From contig OZ251535.1 of the NCBI GenBank assembly GCA_965243165.1, positions 682,001 through 746,000 of the forward strand: a DNA stretch of 64,000 nt, in the 5' to 3' direction. Position numbers and translations under genes: made by a program. Source of the stretch: CATQHD01 sp965243165 (GTDB lineage: Bacteria; Actinomycetota; Acidimicrobiia; Spongiisociales; Spongiisociaceae). Numbering within the stretch: position 1 is the stretch's first letter; the number at the start of each line of letters is the position of its first letter. The notes beneath the pieces were generated by a model, which did not search any database, was not told the origin of the DNA, and saw nothing but the letters and a program-made list of their open reading frames with translations. Shown one piece after another: positions 8,361 to 16,256 of this stretch.

Positions 8361-9181
8361 GCGCGGCGGACGGCGGGTCCGGCGCCGGCGCGGGCGGCTT
8401 GGCTGGCAAGGGCTTGGTGGTGGTGTTCGGGCGCGGGGCGTCCGCTTTCCGGGCGGTCGACCGGGTGGACATTCAGATCGAGCGGGGGGAGGTGGTCGGC
8501 CTGGTGGGGGAGAGCGGTTCTGGCAAGACCACGGTGGGGAAGGTGCTGGCGGCCCTGCACCGCCCCAGCGCTGGGGAGGTGCGGTACGACGGCCGGCTCT
8601 TGGCGGCCTCGGTGCGGGGCCTCCCGAAGGAGGTGCGTTCCCGGATCCAGATGATCTTCCAGGATCCCTACACCAGCCTCAACCCCCGGCAGCGGGCCGT
8701 GCAAGCGGTGGCCGAGGTCTTCCGGGTCTGGCACTCCCGCTCCCGGCGGGAAGCCCGCTCGGCGGCCATGGACATGCTGGCCGAGGTGGGGATCAGCCGC
8801 GAACAGGCCCTGCTCCGCCCCCACAGCCTCTCCGGCGGCCAGCGCCAGCGGGTCAGCGTGGCCCGCGCCCTGGCGGTAGAGCCGCACATCCTGGTGGCCG
8901 ACGAACCGACTTCCTCGATCGACCAGTCCGCCCAAGCCCAGATGCTGACCCTCCTAGCCCGCATCCGGCAAGAGCGGCGGCTGGGCATCCTCTTCATAAC
9001 CCACGACCTCCGCCTGGTGCGCGACTTCGCCGACCGGATGTACGTGATGCGCAACGGCGAAGTGGTGGAGTCCGGCCCCGCCCGGCGGGTCTTCCGCAGC
9101 CCCTCCCACCAATACACGCGAGACCTGATAGAAGCCATCCCCGGCCGCGCCGCTTCCGTTTCTGCCGACAGCGCATCCTGA
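8357..9181 (+). CDS. ABC transporter ATP-binding protein, DppF-type
   Basis: A 274-residue ATPase starting at GTG 8357 within the stop of the previous gene (GTGA). Walker A GESGSGKTT, Q-loop MIFQDPYTSLNPRQ, signature LSGGQRQRVSVARAL and Walker B ILVADEPTSSID are all present. The Walker B tail reads SSID instead of the common SALD, a harmless variant. It lacks the long Cys tail of the DppD-type partner, as expected. It is the last gene of the five-gene importer operon and ends 34 bp before a convergent SDR gene. Confidence 0.92.
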   Translation: MSAADGGSGAGAGGLAGKGLVVVFGRGASAFRAVDRVDIQIERGEVVGLVGESGSGKTTVGKVLAALHRPSAGEVRYDGRLLAASVRGLPKEVRSRIQMIFQDPYTSLNPRQRAVQAVAEVFRVWHSRSRREARSAAMDMLAEVGISREQALLRPHSLSGGQRQRVSVARALAVEPHILVADEPTSSIDQSAQAQMLTLLARIRQERRLGILFITHDLRLVRDFADRMYVMRNGEVVESGPARRVFRSPSHQYTRDLIEAIPGRAASVSADSAS

Positions 9182-9215
9182 GGCTTCGCGGATTCGGAGA
9201 AAGTCCGGGCGGGGG

Positions 9216-9989
9216 TTACATGCCCATGTTGCCGCCGTCCACCACCAGGACGGCGCCGGTGATGTAGGAGGCGGCGGGGGAAGCCAGGAACACGGCGGCG
9301 CCTTTGACGTCTTCGGGGAGGCCGGGGCGGCCCAGGGGGATGCGGGAGGCGTGGTGGTCCCAGGCCACGGGATGGGCGGACTCGGCCGGGGGGCGGGTGC
9401 GCATGAAACCCGGCGCCACGGCGTTGACCCTGATTCCTCGCCCGGCCCACTCGACGGCCAGGGCGCGGGTGAACATGATCAGGGCCGCCTTGGCCGAGTG
9501 GTAGGCGATGTCCTGATCGGGGTGCAGGGCCTTGAACCCGGCGATGCTGGCGGTATTGATGATGCATCCCCGGCCTTGGGCGGACATGGGCCCGAAGGCG
9601 GCCTTGGAAAAGGCGAAGGGGGCGAACACGTTGATCTCGTAGGTGAGGCGGAACCGGTCGATCGGCGTCTCTTCGGCAGGCCCCAGCCAGCCCGCCCCGG
9701 CGTTGTTGACCAGGATGTCCAGCCCGCCCCAGGCCTCGGCCACCGCTTGTATGGACTCTTCGGCGGCGCCTGCTTCGGTTACGTCCGCCGTCAGGGCGAG
9801 AACCGGCCCCCCCGCCTCGGCGGCCCGGGCCGCGCCGCGTTCGGCCGCCGCCGGATCCTTATCCAGGACCGCCACCTTCGCTCCGTGTTCGGCGAACGCC
9901 TCGGCCATGGCCAAGCCTAGGCCGCTTCCGGCGCCGGTTACGAGCGCGCGCTCGCCCGATAGGTCGAAGCGGTCGGAGGCGGAACCCAT
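9216..9989 (-). CDS. SDR-family oxidoreductase
   Basis: A 257-residue classical short-chain dehydrogenase. NAD(P)-binding glycine motif TGAGSGLG near residue 17, NNAG at about 91, active-site Ser in the NTASIAG segment, and catalytic YHSAK (Tyr and Lys four apart). The acidic residue in AVLDKD after beta-2 suggests NAD(H) preference. Substrate is unknown. A -10-like TAGGAT lies 7 nt upstream of the ATG with no Shine-Dalgarno, so the message is probably leaderless. It is convergent with the ABC importer operon and divergent from the glutaminyl cyclase gene. Confidence 0.88.
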   Translation of the reverse strand: MGSASDRFDLSGERALVTGAGSGLGLAMAEAFAEHGAKVAVLDKDPAAAERGAARAAEAGGPVLALTADVTEAGAAEESIQAVAEAWGGLDILVNNAGAGWLGPAEETPIDRFRLTYEINVFAPFAFSKAAFGPMSAQGRGCIINTASIAGFKALHPDQDIAYHSAKAALIMFTRALAVEWAGRGIRVNAVAPGFMRTRPPAESAHPVAWDHHASRIPLGRPGLPEDVKGAAVFLASPAASYITGAVLVVDGGNMGM

Positions 9990-10042
9990 GTCCGCAATCC
10001 TACGGCCCCCCCGCCCGCACGCCTTTATTATCTTCCCCCCTC

Positions 10043-11209
10043 ATGACTGCCGCAGGGACTGGCCATGTCCGCCCCGCCCCCCGCCCGCCGAACTCGGCGC
10101 CGGCCGGAGGCGCCGCCGTGCGGTGCGCGGTTGCTCTGGTATGTGTTCTGCTGGCGGCCTGCGGGGAGCCCCCGCCGCCGGGCGCGGCATCGTCGGAGGG
10201 GGGTTCGACCTCCGCTCCGGCCGTTTCCGTTTCCGCCCCCACCCCGGTTTCGGTGGAGGATGTTTCGACTGTTGCTCCCTTCTACTCGGTCGTCAACACC
10301 GGCGGCGATCAGCGCCCGGTTTCGGTGGAGGATGTTTCGACTGTTGCTCCGGCTCCGCCGGTTTCTCGACCGGCTGTTTCAACCTCCGCGTTGCCTGCGG
10401 TTTCCGTAGATGTCTCGACCTCCTTACCGGCAACTACTGTTTCCGCCGGGCCCGCCCCCGCCCCCCCCGCCGCCGCCGTTCCCTTGTTCGGCTCGGCGGA
10501 GGTCTCGATCCTGGCAGCCCTTCCCCACGATCCGCAGGCTTTCACGCAGGGCCTGGCGTTGCGCGGCGGGCTGTTCTACGAAAGCACCGGCCTCTACGGG
10601 GAATCCACGGTGCGGATCGTCGACCCCGCCTCCGGGGAGGTCATCGCCTCCCGGGCCTTGGAGGACAGCTATTTCGGGGAAGGACTGGAAGTGGTGGGAG
10701 ACCGGATCGTCCAGCTGACCTGGCGGGAGGGCGCCGCCTTCGTGTGGGACGCCGGGACGCTCGCCCCGCTCGGCCGCTACACCTACGAGGGGGAAGGCTG
10801 GGGCTTGTGCGCCTTCGAGGACCGGTTCGTGATGAGCGACGGCTCCTCCACCCTGGCGGTGCGCGATCTGGAGACCTTCGAGCTGACGGAGGAGATCCCG
10901 GTGCGACTGGCGGACGGGGGGCCGGTCGAGATGCTCAACGAACTCGAATGCGTAGACGATCCGGTCTACGGTGAGCTGGTCTACGCCAACATCTGGCTCA
11001 CCGACCGGATCGCGGCTATCGACGCAGCCACCGGCCTGGCGGCGGAGGTCGACGCCTCCGCCCTCATCGGCGAGCTGCCCCCGGACAGCAGGGCCGACCC
11101 GAACAACGTCCTGAACGGCATCGCCTTCGACCCCGAACGGGGGGTTTTCTACCTGGCGGGCAAGCGCTGGCCCCTCATCTTCGAGGTCAGCCTCGAGCCC
11201 ATCCCGTGA
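10043..11209 (+). CDS. Glutaminyl-peptide cyclotransferase, lipoprotein form
   Basis: A 388-residue exported protein. A long N-region precedes a signal helix and lipobox LLAAC (Cys40). Residues about 45-150 are a Pro/Ser/Thr/Val linker containing an exact repeat of PVSVEDVSTVAP. From about residue 155 it is a plant-type (beta-propeller) glutaminyl cyclase, Glu_cyclase_2, with AFTQGLAL, YFGEGLEVVGDRIVQLTW and PNNVLNGIAFD. It converts N-terminal Gln of exported peptides to pyroglutamate. A shorter start at GTG 10121 would also leave a usable signal. A -10-like TATTAT lies at 10026-10031. Confidence 0.88.
   Translation: MTAAGTGHVRPAPRPPNSAPAGGAAVRCAVALVCVLLAACGEPPPPGAASSEGGSTSAPAVSVSAPTPVSVEDVSTVAPFYSVVNTGGDQRPVSVEDVSTVAPAPPVSRPAVSTSALPAVSVDVSTSLPATTVSAGPAPAPPAAAVPLFGSAEVSILAALPHDPQAFTQGLALRGGLFYESTGLYGESTVRIVDPASGEVIASRALEDSYFGEGLEVVGDRIVQLTWREGAAFVWDAGTLAPLGRYTYEGEGWGLCAFEDRFVMSDGSSTLAVRDLETFELTEEIPVRLADGGPVEMLNELECVDDPVYGELVYANIWLTDRIAAIDAATGLAAEVDASALIGELPPDSRADPNNVLNGIAFDPERGVFYLAGKRWPLIFEVSLEPIP
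10246..10352 (+). repeat. Direct repeat in the glutaminyl cyclase linker
   Basis: A segment of about 33 bp beginning GGTTTCGGTGGAGGATG recurs with a 72-bp (24-codon) period at about 10246 and 10318. It encodes PVSVEDVSTVAP twice in the extracytoplasmic linker. The in-frame period suggests linker growth by slippage or unequal crossing-over. Confidence 0.75.
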
Positions 11210-11334
11210 AACCCTGCGCCGCCGCTCGGCGGATTCGCCCGGTGAGGCGGAGGGCATCTAGAATCGGGGGCCGCGGGCCGCATCCATGTTTGCCCCGCCC
11301 CGCCAATCGAATACCGATCCTGCACTGCTAGGTG

Positions 11335-11372
11335 CCTTCCCGGCCGGACGACGGCGGGATGTCCGAAGGAGG
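11335..11372 (+). promoter_or_regulatory. Candidate S6:S18 autoregulatory leader hairpin before rpsF
   Basis: CCTTC (11335-11339) and GGAC (11346-11349) pair with GTCC (11361-11364) and GAAGG (11365-11369), leaving a 6-nt 5' bulge CCGGCC and an 11-nt loop. A hairpin with a CCG-containing bulge just before rpsF is the known binding motif of the S6:S18 complex on its own mRNA. The 3' arm runs into the Shine-Dalgarno (AAGGAGGTGA, 11366-11375), so binding would block rpsF translation. A possible -10 TAGAAT is at 11259-11264. Confidence 0.55.
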
Positions 11373-11384
11373 TGATGCGCACCC

Positions 11385-11705
11385 ATGCGCACCTATGAGC
11401 TGATGACTATTCTGCGCCCTGAGATGGCCGAAGCCGAAGCCCGGCAGGAGTCCGAGGCCGTGCGGAGTTTCCTGACCGGGGAAGGCGCCTCGGTCTCCGA
11501 CGTCGATTTCTGGGGCAAGCGCCGCCTCGCCTACGAGATCGACAAAGCCAAGGAGGGCTACTACGCGGTGGTCACCTTCGACGGCGTACCGGAGCACGTC
11601 GACCGCCTGAACAGGGCGTTGAGCCTTTCCGACACCGTGCTGCGGCACAAGATCGTCCGCCCGGACCTCCGCCCCGCCCGGCGCGGGGGCGGCGGGGGGC
11701 AGTGA
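11385..11705 (+). CDS. rpsF: 30S ribosomal protein S6
   Basis: A 106-residue protein with the S6 fold: MRTYELMTILRPEM at the N-terminus, FWGKRRLAYEIDKAKEGYYAVVTFDG in the middle and the LRHKIVRP strand near the end, then a short Gly/Arg tail. S6 binds 16S rRNA in the platform together with S18, which is encoded three genes on. The very strong Shine-Dalgarno AAGGAGGTGA is partly inside a candidate autoregulatory hairpin. The order rpsF-ssb-rpsR-rplI is the classical bacterial one. Confidence 0.97.
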   Translation: MRTYELMTILRPEMAEAEARQESEAVRSFLTGEGASVSDVDFWGKRRLAYEIDKAKEGYYAVVTFDGVPEHVDRLNRALSLSDTVLRHKIVRPDLRPARRGGGGGQ

Positions 11706-11717
11706 CCCGTTCGGAAA

Positions 11718-11740
11718 CTGTCACACCCCCTCCGTACAGT
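11718..11740 (+). promoter_or_regulatory. RecA-NDp/PafBC-like promoter motif upstream of ssb
   Basis: CTGTCACAC (11718-11726), 8 nt, then TACAGT (11735-11740). It matches the TTGTCR-GTG-N8-TAnnnT layout in spacing, in the TGTCA core and in the -10. The block TGTCACACCCC is shared with the element before dnaB. It would let ssb be transcribed separately from rpsF, starting about 35 nt upstream of the ATG. Confidence 0.5.
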
Positions 11741-11781
11741 ATGGCCAAGCAATCGACCACAACGAGATACAGGGAGAAGCA

Positions 11782-12240
11782 ATGCCGGACAACACAGTGA
11801 CTTTGGTAGGCAATCTGGTGGAGGACCCGGAGCTGCGGTTCACCCCCACCGGCGTGGCCATGGCCAAGCTGCGGCTGGCGGTCAACCGCCGGTGGATGGA
11901 CAGGAGCACCAACGAGTGGCAGGAGGAGGCCCACTTCTTCACCGCCACCTGCTGGCGGGACATGGCCGAGAACGTGTCGGAATCTCTGCGCAAGGGAAAC
12001 CGGGTCATGGTCACCGGGCGGCTCCAGCAGCGCCAGTGGGAGAACGAACAGGGCGAGCGCCGCTCGATGGTGGAGGTGTCCATCGATGAGATCGGGCCGA
12101 GCCTGCGCTGGGCCACCGCCTCGGTGACCCGTTCCGAATCCCGCAGCTGGGGCGGAGGCGGCGGCGGTGGGCGGCCCAACAACCCGCCGCCGGGGCCCGT
12201 GGCCCGCACGAACACGGGGCAGGACGACGCCCCCTTCTGA
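11782..12240 (+). CDS. ssb: Single-stranded DNA-binding protein
   Basis: A 152-residue SSB. The OB fold occupies residues 1-112 (NTVTLVGNLVEDPELRFTP, then the VNRRW and TCWRDMAENV segments). A Gly/Pro-rich linker follows and the acidic tip DDAPF closes the protein, a version of the DDDIPF tail that recruits partner proteins. It coats single-stranded DNA in replication and repair. AGGGAGAAG precedes the ATG. The intergenic space from rpsF carries a candidate damage-responsive promoter, so it may have its own transcription start inside the ribosomal operon. Confidence 0.97.
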   Translation: MPDNTVTLVGNLVEDPELRFTPTGVAMAKLRLAVNRRWMDRSTNEWQEEAHFFTATCWRDMAENVSESLRKGNRVMVTGRLQQRQWENEQGERRSMVEVSIDEIGPSLRWATASVTRSESRSWGGGGGGGRPNNPPPGPVARTNTGQDDAPF

Positions 12241-12259
12241 CGTATAGGAGAAGAGCAGC

Positions 12260-12547
12260 ATGGCTAGAAGCACCCTCACGAGGAGGAGGCGTCGGCGTTC
12301 CCGCGGCCCCAGGACGGTTCGCAAGCGGGCTTGCCCCGGCTGCCGCCAGATGAAGTGCGACAACACTCGAGTCCCATACGTGGACTACAAGGACGTCGCT
12401 TCCCTGCGGCGGTTCGTTTCCGACCGCGGGAAGATACGCTCCCGCCGGGTGACCGGGGCGTGCGCCCAGTATCAGCGCCGGGTGGCGGCCGCCGTCAAGA
12501 ACGCCCGCGAGATGGCGCTCCTCCCCTACACGGGGAGCCAGCGGTGA
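12260..12547 (+). CDS. rpsR: 30S ribosomal protein S18 (cysteine-containing form)
   Basis: A 95-residue S18. The basic N-terminus (RRRRRRSRGPRTVRK) leads to CPGCRQMKC and a fourth Cys in TGACAQ, giving the zinc-binding set of the C+ form of S18. The core YVDYKDVASLRRFVSDRGKI is typical. It forms the platform heterodimer with S6. The stop overlaps the GTG start of rplI (GTGA). No second copy is in the window; in some actinobacteria C+ and C- paralogs are swapped under zinc limitation. Confidence 0.95.
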   Translation: MARSTLTRRRRRRSRGPRTVRKRACPGCRQMKCDNTRVPYVDYKDVASLRRFVSDRGKIRSRRVTGACAQYQRRVAAAVKNAREMALLPYTGSQR

Positions 12548-12990
12548 GGTTGGTGCTCAACGCCGAAGTGCCCGGCCTGGGTGACAAGGGCGATGTGGTG
12601 GAGGTGTCGAACGGGTACGGGCGCAACTACCTGCTGCCCCAGGGGCTGGCCGCCAAGGCGACAGCCGGGATGATCCGCCAGATCCAGGAAGCCCGCCGGG
12701 CGGTCGAGGAGGCCAGGCGCAGGGAGCTCGAGAAGGCCGACAACCTGCGCCTCCAGCTCTCGGACACCCGGATCGTCATCGCCGCCCGCACCGGCGACGA
12801 GGGCAGGCTGTTCGGGTCGATCGGGGTGTCCCAGGTCATCGACGCGGTGCGCAGCCTGTCGCAGGTCGAACTCGACCGGAGCATGGTGTCGATGCCGGAG
12901 ACGATCAAGACCATCGGGTTCCACGAAGTAACCGTCACCCTCGATCCAGAAGTGGTCTTCCCCTTGGTGCTCGACGTCATACCCGCTTGA
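12544..12990 (+). CDS. rplI: 50S ribosomal protein L9
   Basis: A 148-residue L9 starting at GTG 12544 in the stop of rpsR. The N-terminal RNA-binding domain has VLNAEVPGLGDKGDVVEV and NGYGRNYLLPQGLA. A long charged helix of about 40 residues (EEARRRELEKAD) connects it to the C-terminal domain (GRLFGSIGVSQVIDAV). L9 sits at the base of the L1 stalk and affects reading-frame fidelity. It is the last gene of the ribosomal operon; an AT-rich hairpin follows at 13076-13106. Confidence 0.96.
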   Translation: MRLVLNAEVPGLGDKGDVVEVSNGYGRNYLLPQGLAAKATAGMIRQIQEARRAVEEARRRELEKADNLRLQLSDTRIVIAARTGDEGRLFGSIGVSQVIDAVRSLSQVELDRSMVSMPETIKTIGFHEVTVTLDPEVVFPLVLDVIPA

Positions 12991-13075
12991 CCGGCGGCTG
13001 CCTGTGATGGCCGCCGAGGCGGTGCCCTCTCGGCCCGGAGCGGCTCGGCGGGGCGCAAGGAATCCGCCGGAACGC

Positions 13076-13106
13076 GAAAAAAATCGGCCTGCGGAGTGAT
13101 TTTTTC
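13076..13106. terminator. AT-rich inverted repeat after rplI, probable terminator
   Basis: GAAAAAAATC (13076-13085) pairs with GATTTTTTC (13098-13106) around a 12-nt GC-rich loop. In otherwise very GC-rich DNA this stem ends in a T run on the plus strand, fitting a terminator for rpsF-ssb-rpsR-rplI. Confidence 0.5.
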
Positions 13107-13315
13107 CCCCTCTCGACGGCCCCCGCGCCGATAGGCTCGCGTAGACTTCCGGTTGTTCGGCGGGCCGTCAGGCGCCGCCGCCGCCGGCACTCCCCCCCTT
13201 CCCTAGGCGGTTTCTCCGCGCCCGGCGCGGCTTCCTCCCCGCCGCGGCTCTCCGGCCCCTGACCGGGCTCCGGGCGGGGTAGGACGACCGCAGCCCGAGG
13301 GCGCGTACAAGATTT

Positions 13316-13338
13316 GTGTCACACCCCGCCGGTACAAA
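13316..13338 (+). promoter_or_regulatory. RecA-NDp/PafBC-like promoter motif upstream of dnaB
   Basis: GTGTCACAC (13316-13324), 8 nt, then TACAAA (13333-13338). The spacing equals that of the elements before ssb and the DUF5131 gene, and TGTCACACCCC is identical to the ssb element. The -10 lacks the final T of TAnnnT, so it is a weaker match. Confidence 0.4.
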
Positions 13339-13424
13339 CAGGTGTACGGGTGAAGCCGACAATGGAGCGAGATGATGAATGACCGGATTTCGGCCCGAGC
13401 TTGCGGCGGGGCAAGGAGGCGGCG

Positions 13425-14813
13425 GTGACTTTGATCGAGCGGGCGCCCGCCGGTCCGCCGGTTGCCAGGCAGGGGATGGTTCCGCCCCACAGCGCGGAGG
13501 CGGAGGAGTCGGTGCTGGGCGCGGTGCTGCGGTCTTCCGCGGCCGCCGACGAGGTGTTCGACCAGTTGGGGGAGGAAGACTTCTACGTCCCCGCCCACCG
13601 AGCCATCTTCGAGGCGATGCGGCGCCTGTACGACGAGAACCAGCCGATCGACACCGTGACCGTGGTCGACCGGCTGCGCCGGAGCGGAGACCTGGACCGG
13701 GCCGGCGGCGCCGGCTTCGTGGTGGGTTTCTGGGACGCGGTGCCCAGCGCCGCCAATGTGAGCTATTACATCGAGGTGGTGGAGGGCCGCGCCCTGCGCC
13801 GGGGGATGCTGGCGGCCAGCGCCGAGATCGCCGAGCTGGCGATGAACCTGGACATGGACGTCGACGACCTGCTGGACTTGGCCGAGCAGCGGATGCTGTC
13901 CGTGGCGGACAACCGGATGGGCGAAAGCTTCGAGATGCTGGGGTCGCTGCTGTCGAAGCTGCTGGACCGCCTGGAGCAGATCGAGGAACAAGGGCAGCAG
14001 GTCAGCGGCCTCACCACCGGCCTCGAAGACCTCGACCGCAAGCTGGGGGGGCTGCGGCCGGGCGCCTTGGTGGTGGTGGCGGGCCGCCCCGGGATGGGCA
14101 AGAGCGCTCTGGCCATGAACATCGCCGGCCATGTGGCCGCCAAGTACGGCCCGGTGGCGTTCTTCAGCCTGGAGATGACCCCCATGGAGATCGCCTACCG
14201 CTGGCTGGGTTCCGAAGCCCGGGTGGACTCCATGAAGCTGCAGTCCGGTTTGGGGGCGGGGGATTCGGCCCGGATCTGGAAGACGCTCATCGACACCACC
14301 TCGGCCCTCTACAAGGTGCCCCTGCATGCCGATGAGGGATCCCGGACGGTCACCGACATCCGCGCCAAGTGCCGGCGCCTGAAGCGCAAGTCCGGGTTGG
14401 AGATGGTGGTGGTGGACTATCTGCAGCTGATGCACGGGCGCAACCGAGAGAACCGCCAACAGGAGATCGCCGACATCAGCCTCAACCTCAAAGCCTTGGC
14501 CAGAGAGCTGGACGTGCCGGTGATCGCCGTTTCCCAGCTCAACCGGTTGCTGGAGACCCGCAGCGACAAGCGGCCCCAGCTGGGCGACCTCCGGGAATCC
14601 GGCGCCATCGAGCAGGACGCCGACGTGGTGCTGATGATCTACCGAGACGAGTACTACAACCCGGACACCTCCGAGAAGGGCATGGCCGACATCATCGTCG
14701 CCAAGCAGCGGGCCGGCCCCACCGGAGTGGTGAAAGCCACCTTCGCCGACCGCTTCACCCGCTTCGACAACCTCCCCTACGGCTACACCGGCGCCAACGG
14801 CCCCCCCCCCTGA
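13425..14813 (+). CDS. dnaB: Replicative DNA helicase DnaB
   Basis: A 462-residue DnaB. The N-terminal domain (MVPPHSAEAEESVLGAVL, then ALRRGMLAASAEIAELA) joins a linker to the RecA-like motor with Walker A GRPGMGKSALAMNI, Walker B LEMVVVDYLQLM, ISQLNR-type sensor (VIAVSQLNRLLETR) and a C-terminal arginine-containing DVVLMIYRDEYY. It unwinds the replication fork as a hexamer. No intein is present, though actinobacterial dnaB genes often carry one. I start it at GTG 13425 because AAGGAGG (13413-13419) is 5 nt upstream; the frame is open to 13401. Confidence 0.96.
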   Translation: MTLIERAPAGPPVARQGMVPPHSAEAEESVLGAVLRSSAAADEVFDQLGEEDFYVPAHRAIFEAMRRLYDENQPIDTVTVVDRLRRSGDLDRAGGAGFVVGFWDAVPSAANVSYYIEVVEGRALRRGMLAASAEIAELAMNLDMDVDDLLDLAEQRMLSVADNRMGESFEMLGSLLSKLLDRLEQIEEQGQQVSGLTTGLEDLDRKLGGLRPGALVVVAGRPGMGKSALAMNIAGHVAAKYGPVAFFSLEMTPMEIAYRWLGSEARVDSMKLQSGLGAGDSARIWKTLIDTTSALYKVPLHADEGSRTVTDIRAKCRRLKRKSGLEMVVVDYLQLMHGRNRENRQQEIADISLNLKALARELDVPVIAVSQLNRLLETRSDKRPQLGDLRESGAIEQDADVVLMIYRDEYYNPDTSEKGMADIIVAKQRAGPTGVVKATFADRFTRFDNLPYGYTGANGPPP

Positions 14814-14899
14814 GCCCTCTGAAGAGGCCAAAGCTCGAGGAAGCAGGAAACTGTCGGTTGTGCTGCGGCGAGCCTGAAAGCAAACAGCACCGCGGGGGC

Positions 14900-14905
14900 T
14901 ATGAT
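14900..14905 (+). promoter_or_regulatory. -10 element of a probable leaderless transcript
   Basis: TATGAT lies 6 nt upstream of the GTG at 14912, where no Shine-Dalgarno is visible, so transcription would start at or next to the start codon of the interrupted gene. Confidence 0.45.
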
Positions 14906-16182
14906 GTGAGTGTGCCTATCGACCCGAACTACAAGCCCCTCCCGTACAATGCCGGCCCGGCCCGTTCGTTGGAGGCAGTCACCCTCTCCGACATGGTGGA
15001 AGCGATCCGCCCGTGCGACACGGACATTTGGCGGTCCCGGTTTCTCACCCGCACTTTCTGGCTGCGGTGGTGCGACACTCCTGCCCATTTGCGGGGTTGG
15101 CTGTTGGAAGACGAGCCGAGGACGTTGGGAGACGAACGCTGGGATGCCCTCATCGCCGGTTGGGCGCATGAGCTCAGCCGCAGATATCAGCTTGACCCGC
15201 CCGGCTGGGCGCTCAAACCGGACAAGTATTTGGATCATGTTTGGACGTTCGGCCGTCCCCGTAAATATCGTTTGGCAAGGTCGGTGATATCGCCTGCCCC
15301 TTTTCTGCTCGAACACGGGATATTACGGGAAGACTACGAGATGGTTTCTGCGCAGCGGCTCGCCGAAGGCTGGGAAGGCTGGAATCCGTCGTCGGTCACC
15401 TGGAGAAGCCCATCCTGGGGAGATGTTGACTGTGCTCTCCCTGGGTATCCCACCCCGCAGACTGCCTTGGACGCATTCGAACTCATCGCCCGCGGGTTCG
15501 AGGAGATAGGCGTCAAGGCTGGGTTTTACGGCTCTTCGGGTTTCAGGGGGGAGTGAGGGTGGGGAGCAGCTTCCAGTTGGGCTTCCCGGCGTAGAGCAGA
15601 GCCCGGATCCGGTAGTTGGCGAAGTTCCGGAACCCGAACCCGACGCGTTTGATTCGTTTGATGAGATTGTTGACGGCTTCGGTGGCTGCGTTGGTGTAAC
15701 GGGCGTGATGCCAGTTGGTGATCTGGGCAGCGCCGGCGGGCGAGGGTCCGGCCGAGCTGGTTGACCTCCGGCGGGCAGGACTCGTGCTGAAGGTCGGAAG
15801 CCGGCTGCCGGGAGTACCGGTCGGCAACGTCGGGTTCGTCGATGTCGTAGACACCGCGGACTGTTTCCTTGGCGTGCCAGGCCGTTCGGACTTCGCCGTG
15901 GGGGTCTCCGGCGTCGAGGAGGCCCCGCAGGCGGGCTTCGCCGTTGGTGTCGAGCCGTTCCGAAGCAAGGGTGAGCAGCCGCCGGATCTGATACAAGGGA
16001 TCTCCTCTCCGTCCCCGGTGCCCCAGGGGGTTTCCTGTTGGGTGCGGCGGCGCACCTGGTCGAGGCGGTCGTTGGCCAACCGCACCACATGGAACGGATC
16101 GGCGATCTGGCGGGCGTGGGGCAGCACTTGGTTGACCCTGAATCCACCGATGGGGGTGGGGGTGTTGCGGGTGGAAATGCTG

Positions 16183-16255
16183 GGAAGTGCCTCCCTGACC
16201 TGGGATAATAGCTGTAAGAAACAACGGCTTCGGCCCTGGACGAGGAGGCACTTCC
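16183..16255 (+). promoter_or_regulatory. Inverted repeat masking the transposase ribosome-binding site
   Basis: GGAAGTGCCTCC (16183-16194) is perfectly complementary to GGAGGCACTTCC (16244-16255). The right arm contains the GGAGG Shine-Dalgarno and ends 1 nt before the GTG start. A transcript entering from outside would fold and hide the site; one starting inside the 49-nt loop would not. This resembles protection against impinging transcription known for other insertion sequences. Confidence 0.6.
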
Positions 16256-16256
16256 T

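Larger units (their letters stand above)
12991..13424. other. Gene-free stretch between rplI and dnaB
   Basis: A 434-bp stretch with no convincing gene. It holds the AT-rich inverted repeat at 13076-13106, a C/G-rich section with no recognised signal, and the candidate damage-responsive promoter at 13316-13338 in front of dnaB. I saw no cluster of DnaA boxes. Confidence 0.6.

Noticed and set aside
13110..13400. Replication origin between rplI and dnaB
   Set aside because: No cluster of DnaA boxes and no dnaA or dnaN nearby; the AT-rich element is a short hairpin only.
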